DNA of 64,000 nt from Aminipila sp047974845. GTDB taxonomy: Bacteria > Bacillota > Clostridia > Peptostreptococcales > Anaerovoracaceae. The position numbers and the translations under genes are program-made. The notes under the pieces were generated by a model, which saw only the letters and a list, made by a program, of their open reading frames with translations, was not told where the DNA came from and made no database searches. Position 1 is the first letter of the stretch; each line of letters opens with the position of its first letter. The stretch is from NCBI GenBank assembly GCA_047974845.1, contig JBKECQ010000064.1:1-64000 (forward strand), written 5' to 3'. Shown piece by piece: positions 1 through 7,280 of this stretch.

Positions 1-1
1 T

Positions 2-55
2 GATCCAAAAGAAATTGATTATATAGAATTCTCAGGTGAGAAAATACAAATTTAG
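2..55 (+). CDS. 3' end of an unidentified gene (partial)
   Basis: An open frame enters from the left edge and stops at a TAG, giving 17 residues that end in FSGEKIQI. It is followed at once by a strong bidirectional terminator, and the next gene (ilvE) converges on it, which is the arrangement expected for a real gene end. Too little is present to name a product, and a chance open frame of this length cannot be excluded. Confidence 0.4.
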   Translation, partial: DPKEIDYIEFSGEKIQI

Positions 56-90
56 ATTTGGCTATTTTTAATTATAAAGATGTATATTAT

Positions 91-130
91 AAAAGCAAAG
101 TTGTAAGGAGACAACTTTGCTTTTATTTTT
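91..130. terminator. Bidirectional intrinsic terminator
   Basis: A perfect 14-bp stem (91-104 with 111-124, loop AAGGAG) is flanked by A-runs on the left and T-runs on the right. It can stop transcription from ilvE on the minus strand and from the partial gene at the left edge on the plus strand. Confidence 0.9.
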
Positions 131-170
131 TTCTGTTCCAATGTCTAATTGTAAAACAGTACCGAAAAAT

Positions 171-1238
171 TTATACCTCAACGGTCCAACCAAGTGTATC
201 GGTGGTTTCGCCGATTTGAAGTCCATATAATTCATCATAAAGCTTCTGAGATAATGAGCCAATCTCACCTTTATTTATTACAACTTTTTCACCCTTCCAG
301 GATAGTTCACCTACAGGCGATATAACCGCCGCTGTACCGGTTGCAAACATTTCAGTCAGTCTCCCTAACTTTCCTGCTTCAAAAACTTCATCTATTGTCA
401 TTCTTCTTTCAGAAACTTTCAATCCCCATTCCTTTAAAAGTCTTATAACTGAATCTCTAGTTATTCCCGGTAAAATAGTTCCTGCCAATGGAGCCGTAAC
501 TATTTCATCATCTATCTTAAAAAAGGCATTTGATGTTCCTATTTCCTCTACATACTTTCTTTCTACACCATCAAGCCACAGAACTTGTTCATATCCGTTT
601 TCATGTGCTTTTTCCTGTGATTTTAGCCCTGCCGCATAGTTACCACCAATCTTGGCAAAACCGGTTCCTCCCGGTGTAGCCCTTACAAACTCATCTTCTA
701 CATAAATCTTTGTAGGCGACAATCCGCCTTCATAATATGGTCCTACCGGACTCAATATAATCATAAATAAAAAATGCTCTGCCGGCCTTACTCCAAGGAA
801 TGGTTCATCTGCAATAATAAATGGTCTTATGTATAATGATGTTCCCTTTTTATCGGGAATCCAGTCCTTATCCACATCTACTACTGCTTTTATTGCTTCA
901 ACAAATAACTCCTCATCAACGTGAGGAATACACATTCTAGCATTTGTATTGGTGGTCCTTTTAGCATTCATATCTGGTCTGAACAGCAATACCCTACCGT
1001 CCTTTGCCTTATATGCTTTTAAGCCTTCAAACATTTCTTGAGCATAATGAAAAACTGCTGCTGCCGGTTCTATCTGAAGTGGAGCATAAGGTACTATCTG
1101 TCCATTATGCCAACCTTTATCCACTGTATATTCCATCATAAACATATGATCAGTAAAAATCTGCCCAAACCTAAGGTTATCCGGATTAGGTTTTTCCTTT
1201 GGTGTTTTTGTTTTTGTTACTGGAAACTCATATTTCAT
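171..1238 (-). CDS. ilvE: Branched-chain amino acid aminotransferase
   Basis: IlvE transfers the amino group between glutamate and the 2-oxo acids of valine, leucine and isoleucine, using pyridoxal phosphate in the cytoplasm. The 355-residue product has the fold-type IV signature: the PLP lysine is Lys196 in FAKIGGNYAAG, and EEIGTSNAFF and GTAAVISPVG follow in the usual order. It is the longer form of about 355 aa seen in Gram-positive bacteria rather than the 309-aa E. coli form. A start seven codons upstream is possible, but the ATG at 1238 has AAAGGGAG at proper spacing, so I prefer it. The gene stands alone with its own promoter and terminator; no other ilv or leu genes are in the window. 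Confidence 0.95.
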   Translation of the reverse strand: MKYEFPVTKTKTPKEKPNPDNLRFGQIFTDHMFMMEYTVDKGWHNGQIVPYAPLQIEPAAAVFHYAQEMFEGLKAYKAKDGRVLLFRPDMNAKRTTNTNARMCIPHVDEELFVEAIKAVVDVDKDWIPDKKGTSLYIRPFIIADEPFLGVRPAEHFLFMIILSPVGPYYEGGLSPTKIYVEDEFVRATPGGTGFAKIGGNYAAGLKSQEKAHENGYEQVLWLDGVERKYVEEIGTSNAFFKIDDEIVTAPLAGTILPGITRDSVIRLLKEWGLKVSERRMTIDEVFEAGKLGRLTEMFATGTAAVISPVGELSWKGEKVVINKGEIGSLSQKLYDELYGLQIGETTDTLGWTVEV

Positions 1239-1299
1239 AGTGCTACTCCCTTTCTTCAAATTTATCTATTAAAATTAAAGCTATACTTGTTACTTATCT

Positions 1300-1328
1300 A
1301 TCATAATACCTATTTTTTTAATAGTCAA
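1300..1328 (-). promoter_or_regulatory. Sigma-A promoter of ilvE
   Basis: On the minus strand TTGACT (1323-1328) and TATGAT (1300-1305) are separated by 17 bases, about 60 bases upstream of the ilvE start. No T-box, leader peptide or CodY-like site was recognised in the short leader. Confidence 0.65.
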
Positions 1329-1412
1329 CGTAATTTTGTTGTATTTAACAATATTTTTTTATATTATTTGTTTTAAATTACAAACAATATTGTGAATATT
1401 TTTTATTTTTAT

Positions 1413-1456
1413 ATAAAAAAACTGTGCTAAGTTCTATATAATTAGACTTAGCACAG
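1413..1456 (-). terminator. Intrinsic terminator behind the decayed oxidoreductase gene
   Basis: A perfect 11-bp stem (1422-1432 with 1446-1456) is followed on the minus strand by a run of seven T. It lies just after the pseudogene stop codon and would end the Rrf2-containing transcript. Confidence 0.85.
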
Positions 1457-1502
1457 CATATTCTCTTAAAGTTAATGGATTAAACCATATTAAATAAATC
1501 AT

Positions 1503-1762
1503 TTAATGTGAATCTTCACAAAATAAAGATGCTCCCAAAATAACTTTTTTTATACTCTTATAACCTCTCTCTTCATCTTCTCTTTTTGTCATTCCTATTC
1601 TTGAAAAATATGGGTCTACAAATAATACACTGTACGGAACTTTTACTCTTTAACCTTTATATGGCTGTCCTTCAAGTACCGACTTAACAATCCTATAATC
1701 ATCTAAGGATTGTATGTAAATTGTAGCTCTCCAACTACATCACCCATAACCCAAAATGCTGT
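1503..1762 (-). pseudogene. Remnant of a pyridine nucleotide-disulfide oxidoreductase (C-terminal part)
   Basis: Read on the minus strand the stretch gives WVMGDVVGELQFTY, then after a frame change LDDYRIVKSVLEGQPY, then an in-frame TAA, then VPYSVLFVDPYFSRIGMT and a tail ending at a stop. In order these match the end of the FAD domain (the GD motif) and the start of the dimerisation domain of mercuric reductase-like or YkgC-like class I flavoprotein disulfide reductases. At least one frameshift and one premature stop are present. The N-terminal FAD and CXXXXC region is missing, and so is most of the dimerisation domain with its HxxxxxE motif. It follows an Rrf2 gene, a common neighbour of such reductases, so it is probably the lost last gene of that operon. 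The identification is by eye from family motifs. Confidence 0.75.
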
Positions 1763-1786
1763 TTATTTTATATACTAATTCCTTCG

Positions 1787-2197
1787 TTATTTAAAAATTC
1801 TCTTATCTATGTCATCTATACTGATTTTACTTAACCTTTGCAAACTTGCCTCACTCATCTTCATATAAATGTTTTCCATTATATTAGACATACCTGATGC
1901 AATCAAACACTCCATATCCATACTTCCTGTCTTTTTAGAAGCACTTACAGGAGGTTCCCCCATAGCTTTACATACAATATCTAAGGTAACTTCTTTTGGA
2001 TTCTTTTTGAAAAAGCATCCTCCATCTAAACCCTCTTTTGTTTCTATTAAATTCGCCTTTTTTAACTTAGATAGTATTTTTCGTACTCTCGCAGGATTAC
2101 AGCATACATTTTCTGCAATCTTATCACTGGATTGATACTCTTTCTTATGGTTTAAAAATACTAATGTGTGTACAGCTATTGCAAATTCACTAGTCAT
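1787..2197 (-). CDS. Rrf2 family transcriptional regulator
   Basis: This 136-residue protein has the winged-helix N-terminus of the Rrf2 family, with the recognition helix region NVCCNPARVRKILSKL at about 30-45 and the wing GLDGGCFF at about 56-63. The IscR/NsrR pattern of three clustered cysteines for an iron-sulfur cluster is not present. Cysteines occur at about 32, 33, 61, 75 and 97, so any redox sensing would use thiols or a different ligand set, as in the YwnA branch. The start overlaps the end of the polyferredoxin gene by 8 bases, and AAGG lies just upstream. Being the last intact gene of the thioredoxin-like/CXXC/polyferredoxin operon, it probably regulates that operon; the inverted repeat at 3992-4020 is the best candidate site. 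Exact subfamily is unresolved. Confidence 0.85.
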   Translation of the reverse strand: MTSEFAIAVHTLVFLNHKKEYQSSDKIAENVCCNPARVRKILSKLKKANLIETKEGLDGGCFFKKNPKEVTLDIVCKAMGEPPVSASKKTGSMDMECLIASGMSNIMENIYMKMSEASLQRLSKISIDDIDKRIFK

Positions 2198-3083
2198 TGT
2201 CTTTTCCTTTCATGTTTGATTTATTTCCGACAGTTGCAATAATAGCGTTGTGAGGACATGCGGTTTTACATTTTCCACATCTGATACATTCCGGGCTATT
2301 AGGCTTTTTATAAACCTCTATATCCATTGGACACTTCTTTTCACAAGTCTTGCACCCTGTGCACCTGTCTTCATCAATCCTAAACCTGTAAAATGCAATA
2401 GGATTAAATACTCCGTATATTCCTCCCAATGGGCACAGATATTTGCAAAACGGTCTATACGAAATAATTGATAAAATTATTATTACAACGAGCACAAGAC
2501 TCTTCCAAGCAAATAACCATCCCAACGCATCTCTAAGGGTTGGATCCAATATAGCCAATGTCCACCCTGCTGAAAGAGTCCCTGATGGACAAATCAGCTT
2601 ACAGAACCACGGACTCCCTTGTCCAATTATATCTACCACTATAAGCGGCAACAATATAACAAATATCACCAGTATAACATATTTGAGATATTTTAAATAT
2701 TTATGTCCCGGTAAATTTTTTATCTTTTTATAAAATGGAATTTTGTAAAGCAAATCTTGGACTAATCCAAAAGGGCACAGCCATCCGCATACAAATCTTC
2801 CAAAAATAGCTCCAAAAGCAAACAAAAACCCTATTACATAGAAGGAAAATTTGTAATTTGAACTCCCTAGTACCGCCTGCAAAGAACCTATTGGACATGA
2901 TCCAAAAGCTCCGGGACAAGAATAGCAATTCAGTCCCGGCACACAAACTTCCTTTAATTTCCCTTGGTATATGGTTCCTCTTGTAAACCCTTGGACATAG
3001 CCATTTGTAACTACTGTCACACCGATTTGAACTACAGTCCTTATATTATCTTTCATTCTAGTTATAAAATTAACCAATTCCAA
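2190..3083 (-). CDS. Membrane polyferredoxin (NapH/MauN/YccM-like 4Fe-4S protein)
   Basis: A 297-residue integral membrane iron-sulfur protein. Cysteines at 47, 53, 56 and 63 lie in a loop; two membrane-flanked CxxxCP motifs follow (CGWLCPFG near 99-105 and CKYLCPLG near 213-220), typical of NosR/NapH-type electron carriers. The C-terminus carries two classical 4Fe-4S motifs, CTGCKTCEKKCP from 241 and CIRCGKCKTACP from 266. About five hydrophobic segments are visible. The protein should move electrons across or along the membrane to a partner thiol or cytochrome. The start is a TTG overlapping the small upstream CXXC gene by 14 bases, with GGAG inside the codons of that gene, so translation is probably coupled. 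Context with a TlpA-like lipoprotein suggests a role in extracytoplasmic thiol reduction; this is inference. Confidence 0.85.
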   Translation of the reverse strand: MELVNFITRMKDNIRTVVQIGVTVVTNGYVQGFTRGTIYQGKLKEVCVPGLNCYSCPGAFGSCPIGSLQAVLGSSNYKFSFYVIGFLFAFGAIFGRFVCGWLCPFGLVQDLLYKIPFYKKIKNLPGHKYLKYLKYVILVIFVILLPLIVVDIIGQGSPWFCKLICPSGTLSAGWTLAILDPTLRDALGWLFAWKSLVLVVIIILSIISYRPFCKYLCPLGGIYGVFNPIAFYRFRIDEDRCTGCKTCEKKCPMDIEVYKKPNSPECIRCGKCKTACPHNAIIATVGNKSNMKGKDND

Positions 3084-3234
3084 TACACTCCAAACATATC
3101 ATAATAGCTTTTTGTAATACCACCTTACTTTCACCATTACTAACACCTATCATAATAAAAATTAGACCAAGAATTAGCACAACAGCTCCAATAGTAGTCC
3201 TTCTTTTTTGACCAGAAATAATTTTATTAGACAT
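3070..3234 (-). CDS. Small CXXC-motif membrane protein (CD1871A-like)
   Basis: A 54-residue protein between the TlpA-like lipoprotein and the polyferredoxin. It begins MSNKIISGQKRR, has one membrane segment (about residues 15-31, IGAVVLILGLIFIMIG) and ends in ICLECIGIG, with a CXXC pair close to the C-terminus. From memory this matches the clostridial family annotated as 'CD1871A family CXXC motif-containing protein', which sits beside polyferredoxin genes. The predicted topology puts a positively charged N-terminus inside and the C-terminal CXXC outside or at the membrane face. An in-frame ATG 15 bases upstream gives an alternative start. It probably relays electrons between the polyferredoxin and the extracellular thioredoxin-like protein; no direct evidence exists in the sequence for this role. 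Confidence 0.8.
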   Translation of the reverse strand: MSNKIISGQKRRTTIGAVVLILGLIFIMIGVSNGESKVVLQKAIMICLECIGIG

Positions 3235-3288
3235 ATTTTTACCATCCATTTATGCTAACTATTTGCACTAACTATTTACTCTACCAGT

Positions 3289-3945
3289 TTATACTACCTG
3301 TTTATAAGTTTCATCAATTAACTTCTTCCATTGACTTTTACTTTTTGCTCCTTTTACACTTTTAACAATTGTACCTGTTTTGTCTACAAACAAAGTTTCA
3401 GGAACAGCGGTAACACCTTTTAGATATATATTATACAAATCTTTAGATGGTAGCAAGTGCAAATAATCAGCTTTTGTCTTTTCCACAATATCAATAGCCG
3501 TAGCTATTTTTTTATCATCTTCTGCATCTACCGGTATGCCAACAAATTTAACACCCTTATCGCTGTATTCCTTTGCCAGCTCACCTAAATCAGGCATTTC
3601 ACCAATGCACGGGCTACAAAAAGTACCCCATAGATTTATAACTGTTAAATCCTGTCCACTGAATACATCCTTAGCAGTCACTGGATTTCCTTGTAAATCT
3701 TTTGTTTCAAATTCTTTAAATTCTCCCGCCAGTTTTTCCACTTCCGCTTTTTCAGCCACGCCACCATTTGTGATATTGTCACTTTGTGTGTTTAAATCCC
3801 CTTGCTCTACACTAGTAACCTTATCTACACTAGTAACATTTTCTTCGTTAGTAGCATTATCCCCCGTATTAGCTAAGCTACAACCATTGGCTACTATTAA
3901 CAAAGCAGTCACCATAGCTAATAATTTAATTTTGCTTTTTCTCAT
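3289..3945 (-). CDS. TlpA/ResA-like thioredoxin lipoprotein
   Basis: An exported thiol-disulfide protein of 218 residues. The N-terminus is a lipoprotein signal (hydrophobic stretch then VANGC, modified Cys22), followed by a low-complexity Asn/Thr/Asp linker to about residue 70 and a thioredoxin-fold domain. The redox motif is WGTFCSPC (Cys110 and Cys113) followed by EMPDLGELAKEY, as in TlpA/ResA. The cis-proline region appears as VTAVPETLFVD. The start at 3945 has GGAGGG eight bases upstream; the open frame extends ten codons further but without a ribosome site. It heads the operon with the small CXXC protein, the polyferredoxin and the Rrf2 regulator, so it is likely kept reduced by electrons delivered through the membrane. 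Specific substrates cannot be read from sequence. Confidence 0.88.
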   Translation of the reverse strand: MRKSKIKLLAMVTALLIVANGCSLANTGDNATNEENVTSVDKVTSVEQGDLNTQSDNITNGGVAEKAEVEKLAGEFKEFETKDLQGNPVTAKDVFSGQDLTVINLWGTFCSPCIGEMPDLGELAKEYSDKGVKFVGIPVDAEDDKKIATAIDIVEKTKADYLHLLPSKDLYNIYLKGVTAVPETLFVDKTGTIVKSVKGAKSKSQWKKLIDETYKQVV

Positions 3946-3991
3946 TCTAAACCCTCCACTTATTTTGATATGCAATTTTATACTGCAAAAT

Positions 3992-4029
3992 TATACTGTA
4001 ATTATATTTATTACAGTATAATTTGTCAA
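3992..4029 (-). promoter_or_regulatory. Promoter with overlapping palindromic operator for the redox operon
   Basis: TTGACA (4024-4029) and TATAAT (4001-4006) are spaced by exactly 17 bases on the minus strand, a consensus sigma-A promoter. An 11-bp perfect inverted repeat, TATACTGTAAT at 3992-4002 and ATTACAGTATA at 4010-4020, covers the -10 and spacer. A further half-site-like TATACTGCAA lies at 3980-3989. A bound dimer would block RNA polymerase. The Rrf2 protein of the operon is the obvious candidate, which is inference. Confidence 0.8.
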
Positions 4030-4106
4030 GTATTTTACATTTATTTATGTGAAATAATTCATTAATTATACAATAATATATAATTTAAATTATATATTAT
4101 AAAATA

Positions 4107-4168
4107 GCCACCTAAATGAAACCATTATACAAAACGAATTTCGTCGCTATGTTTTTCATCTAGGCGGC
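4107..4168 (-). repeat. Long imperfect hairpin downstream of pdxT
   Basis: Arms at 4107-4121 and 4154-4168 pair over 15 bases. The two differences between the arms are G-U pairs only if the minus strand is transcribed, but mismatches on the plus strand, so the functional RNA is the pdxST transcript. The 32-base loop holds a smaller palindrome, ACGAATTTCGT. Only a short T-rich run follows, so it may be a weak terminator, a 3' stabiliser or a dispersed intergenic repeat. Confidence 0.6.
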
Positions 4169-4219
4169 CAATAACTTTTTGCCAATATAGAAATGTCGAG
4201 CATTTAATTCAATGTTTTA

Positions 4220-4792
4220 TCACAAAATGTCTTTTACCATTTCTAAAAAGTATTTATGTATAGTATAATCACTTGTCAGCTCAGGATGAAATGCCATGGC
4301 AAGTTGATTTTTATGTTTTACTGCTACAATATTTCCCTCAACTTCAGCTAATATCTCTACGCCCTCTGAAACTTGGGAAATATAAGGGCCTCGAATAAAA
4401 GTCATTGGTATATTGCCCATATACTTTACTTCCTTTATGGTATTAAAGCTTCCCAACTGTCTTCCATAAGCATTTCTCTTCACTGTGACCGGTAAAGTTT
4501 GAAAATATATTGTCTCCTGCTCTTCAATTTTTTCTGCTAATAAAATTAATCCTGCACAAGTGGCCAAGACGGGAGTTCCACCTTGAATTAATTCTTTTAA
4601 ATCCTGAAATAAATCCAATTCTTTTAACAATTTTCCCATGGTAGTGCTTTCCCCACCAGGCAACACCAACCCATCAAAACCTTCCTTTAAGTCACGTTTT
4701 TGTCTTATTTCAAAACACTGAACACCAAGCTCCTCCAGCATAGCCTTGTGCTCAAAAAAAGCTCCTTGTAAGGCAAGAATTCCAATCCTCAA
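4220..4792 (-). CDS. pdxT: Pyridoxal 5'-phosphate synthase glutaminase subunit PdxT
   Basis: PdxT hydrolyses glutamine and passes ammonia to PdxS for PLP formation. The 190-residue protein is a class I glutaminase: GGEST (about 46-50), nucleophile Cys79 in ATCAGLILLA, and His169 and Glu171 in FHPELTSD complete the triad. The start codon is TTG at 4792, one base after the pdxS stop, with AGAGGT at good spacing. pdxS and pdxT form a two-gene operon. No MocR/PdxR regulator gene is adjacent. Length and all key residues are normal. Confidence 0.97.
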   Translation of the reverse strand: MRIGILALQGAFFEHKAMLEELGVQCFEIRQKRDLKEGFDGLVLPGGESTTMGKLLKELDLFQDLKELIQGGTPVLATCAGLILLAEKIEEQETIYFQTLPVTVKRNAYGRQLGSFNTIKEVKYMGNIPMTFIRGPYISQVSEGVEILAEVEGNIVAVKHKNQLAMAFHPELTSDYTIHKYFLEMVKDIL

Positions 4793-4793
4793 T

Positions 4794-5678
4794 TTACTTA
4801 CCTCTTTCTGCCATTAAAAGTTCTATTTCCTGCTCATTTATTCCAACCATAGCTTCCCCAAGATCTTCTGAAAGCTCAGCAATCAATTTAGCATCATTAT
4901 AATTCGTTACTGCTTTTACAATAGCTTCTGCTCGTTTAACGGGATTTCCTGATTTAAAGATACCTGATCCAACAAAGACTCCTTCTGCACCAAGTTGCAT
5001 CATTAAAGCTGCATCTGCCGGTGTAGCTACTCCTCCTGCGGCAAAATTAACCACAGGTAATTTTCCATTTTTATAAACATATTCTATTAAGTTATAAGGT
5101 ACTTGCAATTCCTTGGCAATGTTGAAAAGTTCATCTTCTCTGGTTCCCTGAATCCTTGCAATCTCTCTATTCATCATCCTCATGTGTCTAACCGCTTGAA
5201 CAACATCACCTGTTCCCGGTTCTCCCTTTGTTCTTATCATTGAAGCACCCTCATTTATTCTCCTGAGTGCTTCCCCCAAATCCTTTGCCCCACAAACAAA
5301 TGGTACTTTAAATTTGGTTTTATCAATATGATAAACATCATCCGCAGGAGAAAGAACTTCACTCTCGTCTATGTAATCTATTTCAATAGCCTCTAATAAT
5401 TGTGCTTCTACAAAATGTCCGATTCTACATTTTGCCATAACCGGAATGGTTACAGCCTCTTGTATTCCCTTAATCATTTTAGGGTCGCTCATTCTTGACA
5501 CACCGCCTACTGCTCTAATATCTGCCGGAATACGTTCTAAGGCCATTACCGCACAGGCTCCTGCATCTTGTGCTATTTTAGCTTGCTCCGGAGTTGTTAC
5601 GTCCATAATAACTCCACCTTTTAGCATTTGCGCCAACTGTATATTTAACTCATATCTTTCATTATTTAAATTAACCAT
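4794..5678 (-). CDS. pdxS: Pyridoxal 5'-phosphate synthase synthase subunit PdxS
   Basis: PdxS condenses ribose 5-phosphate, glyceraldehyde 3-phosphate and PdxT-derived ammonia to PLP in a dodecameric cytoplasmic complex. The 294-residue TIM-barrel protein retains Asp26 (MDVTTPEQA), Lys83 (VMAKCRIGHF), which forms the covalent sugar intermediates, and Lys151 (RTKGEPGTGD), which completes PLP formation. The ATG at 5678 is preceded by GGGGGA. The protein is highly conserved and complete. With pdxT immediately downstream it supplies the cofactor used by IlvE, HisC and TrpB in this window. Confidence 0.97.
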   Translation of the reverse strand: MVNLNNERYELNIQLAQMLKGGVIMDVTTPEQAKIAQDAGACAVMALERIPADIRAVGGVSRMSDPKMIKGIQEAVTIPVMAKCRIGHFVEAQLLEAIEIDYIDESEVLSPADDVYHIDKTKFKVPFVCGAKDLGEALRRINEGASMIRTKGEPGTGDVVQAVRHMRMMNREIARIQGTREDELFNIAKELQVPYNLIEYVYKNGKLPVVNFAAGGVATPADAALMMQLGAEGVFVGSGIFKSGNPVKRAEAIVKAVTNYNDAKLIAELSEDLGEAMVGINEQEIELLMAERGK

Positions 5679-5910
5679 TTTTATTCCCCCATTATAGTGC
5701 TATTTCCTACACCATTTTCTATCAAACTTTTTATATAATAATAATTCCTAATAGGGTACGCGTATTTCCTATGAATTTGTTAACAATTATATTATACGCT
5801 ATATTGTTATTTTTAAAATAGTCAATTACATTTATTTTAATATATACAGTTTTATATAATCTTTATATATTATAGCATTTATGTATACTGTATTTTTATT
5901 TCTCAATTTA

Positions 5911-6642
5911 TTATATATACAGTCCACCATTTACATTTATTACTTCTCCTGTAATAAATTCATCCCTTGCCAAAAATAAAGCGGCTTTTGCTATATCTGC
6001 CGGTTTGCCAAGTTTTCCCATTGGTGTTTCTTCTATTAAAATTCGCTTATTCTCCTCACTAAGACTACTATTCATATCCGTATCTATTGCACCCGGTGCA
6101 ATGCAGTTCACCTGTATTGATGATGGTGCCATTTCCTTTGCTAGTGATTTAGTAAATCCAATAATCCCTGCCTTGGATGCAGAATAATGTACCTCACAGG
6201 AACCTCCTGTCACACCCCAAATGGAGGAAATGTTAATAATCTTACCCTTTTTATTGCTGATCATTGAGCCTATAGCCTCATGTGTACATAAATATGCTGA
6301 TTTTAAATTTGTTATCAACATATTATCCCAATCCTCCTCTGTCATGTCTAAAAACTGTTTAAATTGAGAAATGCCTGCATTGTTTATTAAAATATCAACA
6401 CTGCCCACCCTGCCAAACAACATTTCAACTTCTGATTTTTTTGAAACATCTGCTTGAACGGCAGTGATACTATACCCTGAACTCGTTAATCTTTGTACCA
6501 GTGAATTAAGCTCTATGCAATGTTTATTATAGTTTGCATATACGTCATAGCCTTCTGTGGCAAAAAGCTCTGCCATTGCATATCCTAACCCCTTAGAGGC
6601 TCCTGTAATCAATATGCGTTCTTTGTCTCTTTTCTTTTCCAT
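5911..6642 (-). CDS. SDR family oxidoreductase, probable EF-P 5-aminopentanone reductase (YmfI type)
   Basis: A 243-residue classical short-chain dehydrogenase. The nucleotide motif TGASKGLG is at 13-20, NNAG at 87-90 and the catalytic Ser139/140, Tyr153 and Lys157 (YSASK) are intact. The stretch SSIWGVTGGSCEVHYSASK, with its WG and SCEV elements, is characteristic, as far as I remember, of YmfI-type reductases that finish the aminopentanol modification of elongation factor P, rather than of FabG in fatty acid synthesis. No fatty acid genes are nearby, which agrees. The start at 6642 has GGGGGAG upstream. A terminator sits just before that ribosome site. An ordinary 3-oxoacyl-ACP reductase or another SDR remains possible. 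Confidence 0.7.
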   Translation of the reverse strand: MEKKRDKERILITGASKGLGYAMAELFATEGYDVYANYNKHCIELNSLVQRLTSSGYSITAVQADVSKKSEVEMLFGRVGSVDILINNAGISQFKQFLDMTEEDWDNMLITNLKSAYLCTHEAIGSMISNKKGKIINISSIWGVTGGSCEVHYSASKAGIIGFTKSLAKEMAPSSIQVNCIAPGAIDTDMNSSLSEENKRILIEETPMGKLGKPADIAKAALFLARDEFITGEVINVNGGLYI

Positions 6643-6665
6643 GCAATCTCCCCCTTTACAAAAAA

Positions 6666-6706
6666 ACAAACAGGTACTCTTAATAAAAGAGTATATACCT
6701 GTTTGT
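6666..6706 (-). terminator. Terminator between yjdM and the SDR gene
   Basis: Arms at 6666-6681 and 6687-6706 pair with a three-base bulge, and seven T follow on the minus strand. It should end the yjdM transcript. It lies only about ten bases before the ribosome site of the next gene, which leaves almost no room for a separate promoter. Confidence 0.85.
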
Positions 6707-6719
6707 ACTAAATTTCATT

Positions 6720-7058
6720 CTATGCTTTTTTTACGTATTCAGACTTTAAACTCATGGCACCGAATCCTTCAATATTACAGTCAATATTATGGTCACCATC
6801 TACAAGGCGAATATTTTTTACCTTAGTTCCAATCTTTAATGAAGATGAACTTCCCTTGACCTTTAGGTCTTTTATAATAGTAACAGAATCTCCGTCTGCT
6901 AAAATATTTCCGTTTGCATCTTTCACCACTAAATCATCATCAACTGTATCTAAAGCGTCAGGATTCCATTCATGGGCGCACTCTGGGCAAATTAACAAAT
7001 GTCCATCTTCATAAGTGTATTCAGAATTGCATTTTGGGCAGTTTGGTAATGTTGTCAT
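6720..7058 (-). CDS. yjdM: Zinc ribbon protein YjdM (PhnA family)
   Basis: A 112-residue cytoplasmic protein of the PhnA/YjdM family. The N-terminal zinc ribbon is CPKCNSEY (Cys8 and Cys11) with CPEC (about 25-28), followed by the conserved C-terminal domain with DANGNILADGDSVTIIKDLKVKGSS and a terminal KSEYVKKA. The name 'alkylphosphonate utilisation protein' is historical and no phosphonate genes are near, so the role is unknown. GGAGGA lies upstream of the ATG. It is a monocistronic gene with a terminator directly after it. Family assignment is firm, function is not. Confidence 0.93.
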   Translation of the reverse strand: MTTLPNCPKCNSEYTYEDGHLLICPECAHEWNPDALDTVDDDLVVKDANGNILADGDSVTIIKDLKVKGSSSSLKIGTKVKNIRLVDGDHNIDCNIEGFGAMSLKSEYVKKA

Positions 7059-7210
7059 ATTAGTCCTCCATACTATATAGGCTTTTTATGGGTTAAATCG
7101 CCTATAACAAATTAACATTTTATGCCATGATAACCGTATAATTCTCTTGTCCAACTGTTATGGAATTTATTATAGCAATTATCTGGTCTTATTCTTTAAC
7201 TTTTTTCTTC

Positions 7211-7243
7211 ATAAAAAATACCGTCTAATTTAAGACGGTATTT
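7211..7243 (-). terminator. Terminator of hppA
   Basis: An 11-bp stem (7216-7226 with 7233-7243) followed on the minus strand by a T-run lies about 40 bases after the hppA stop codon. Confidence 0.88.
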
Positions 7244-7280
7244 AAAATTAACTCAATTTATAAATCTTAAATTATATATC

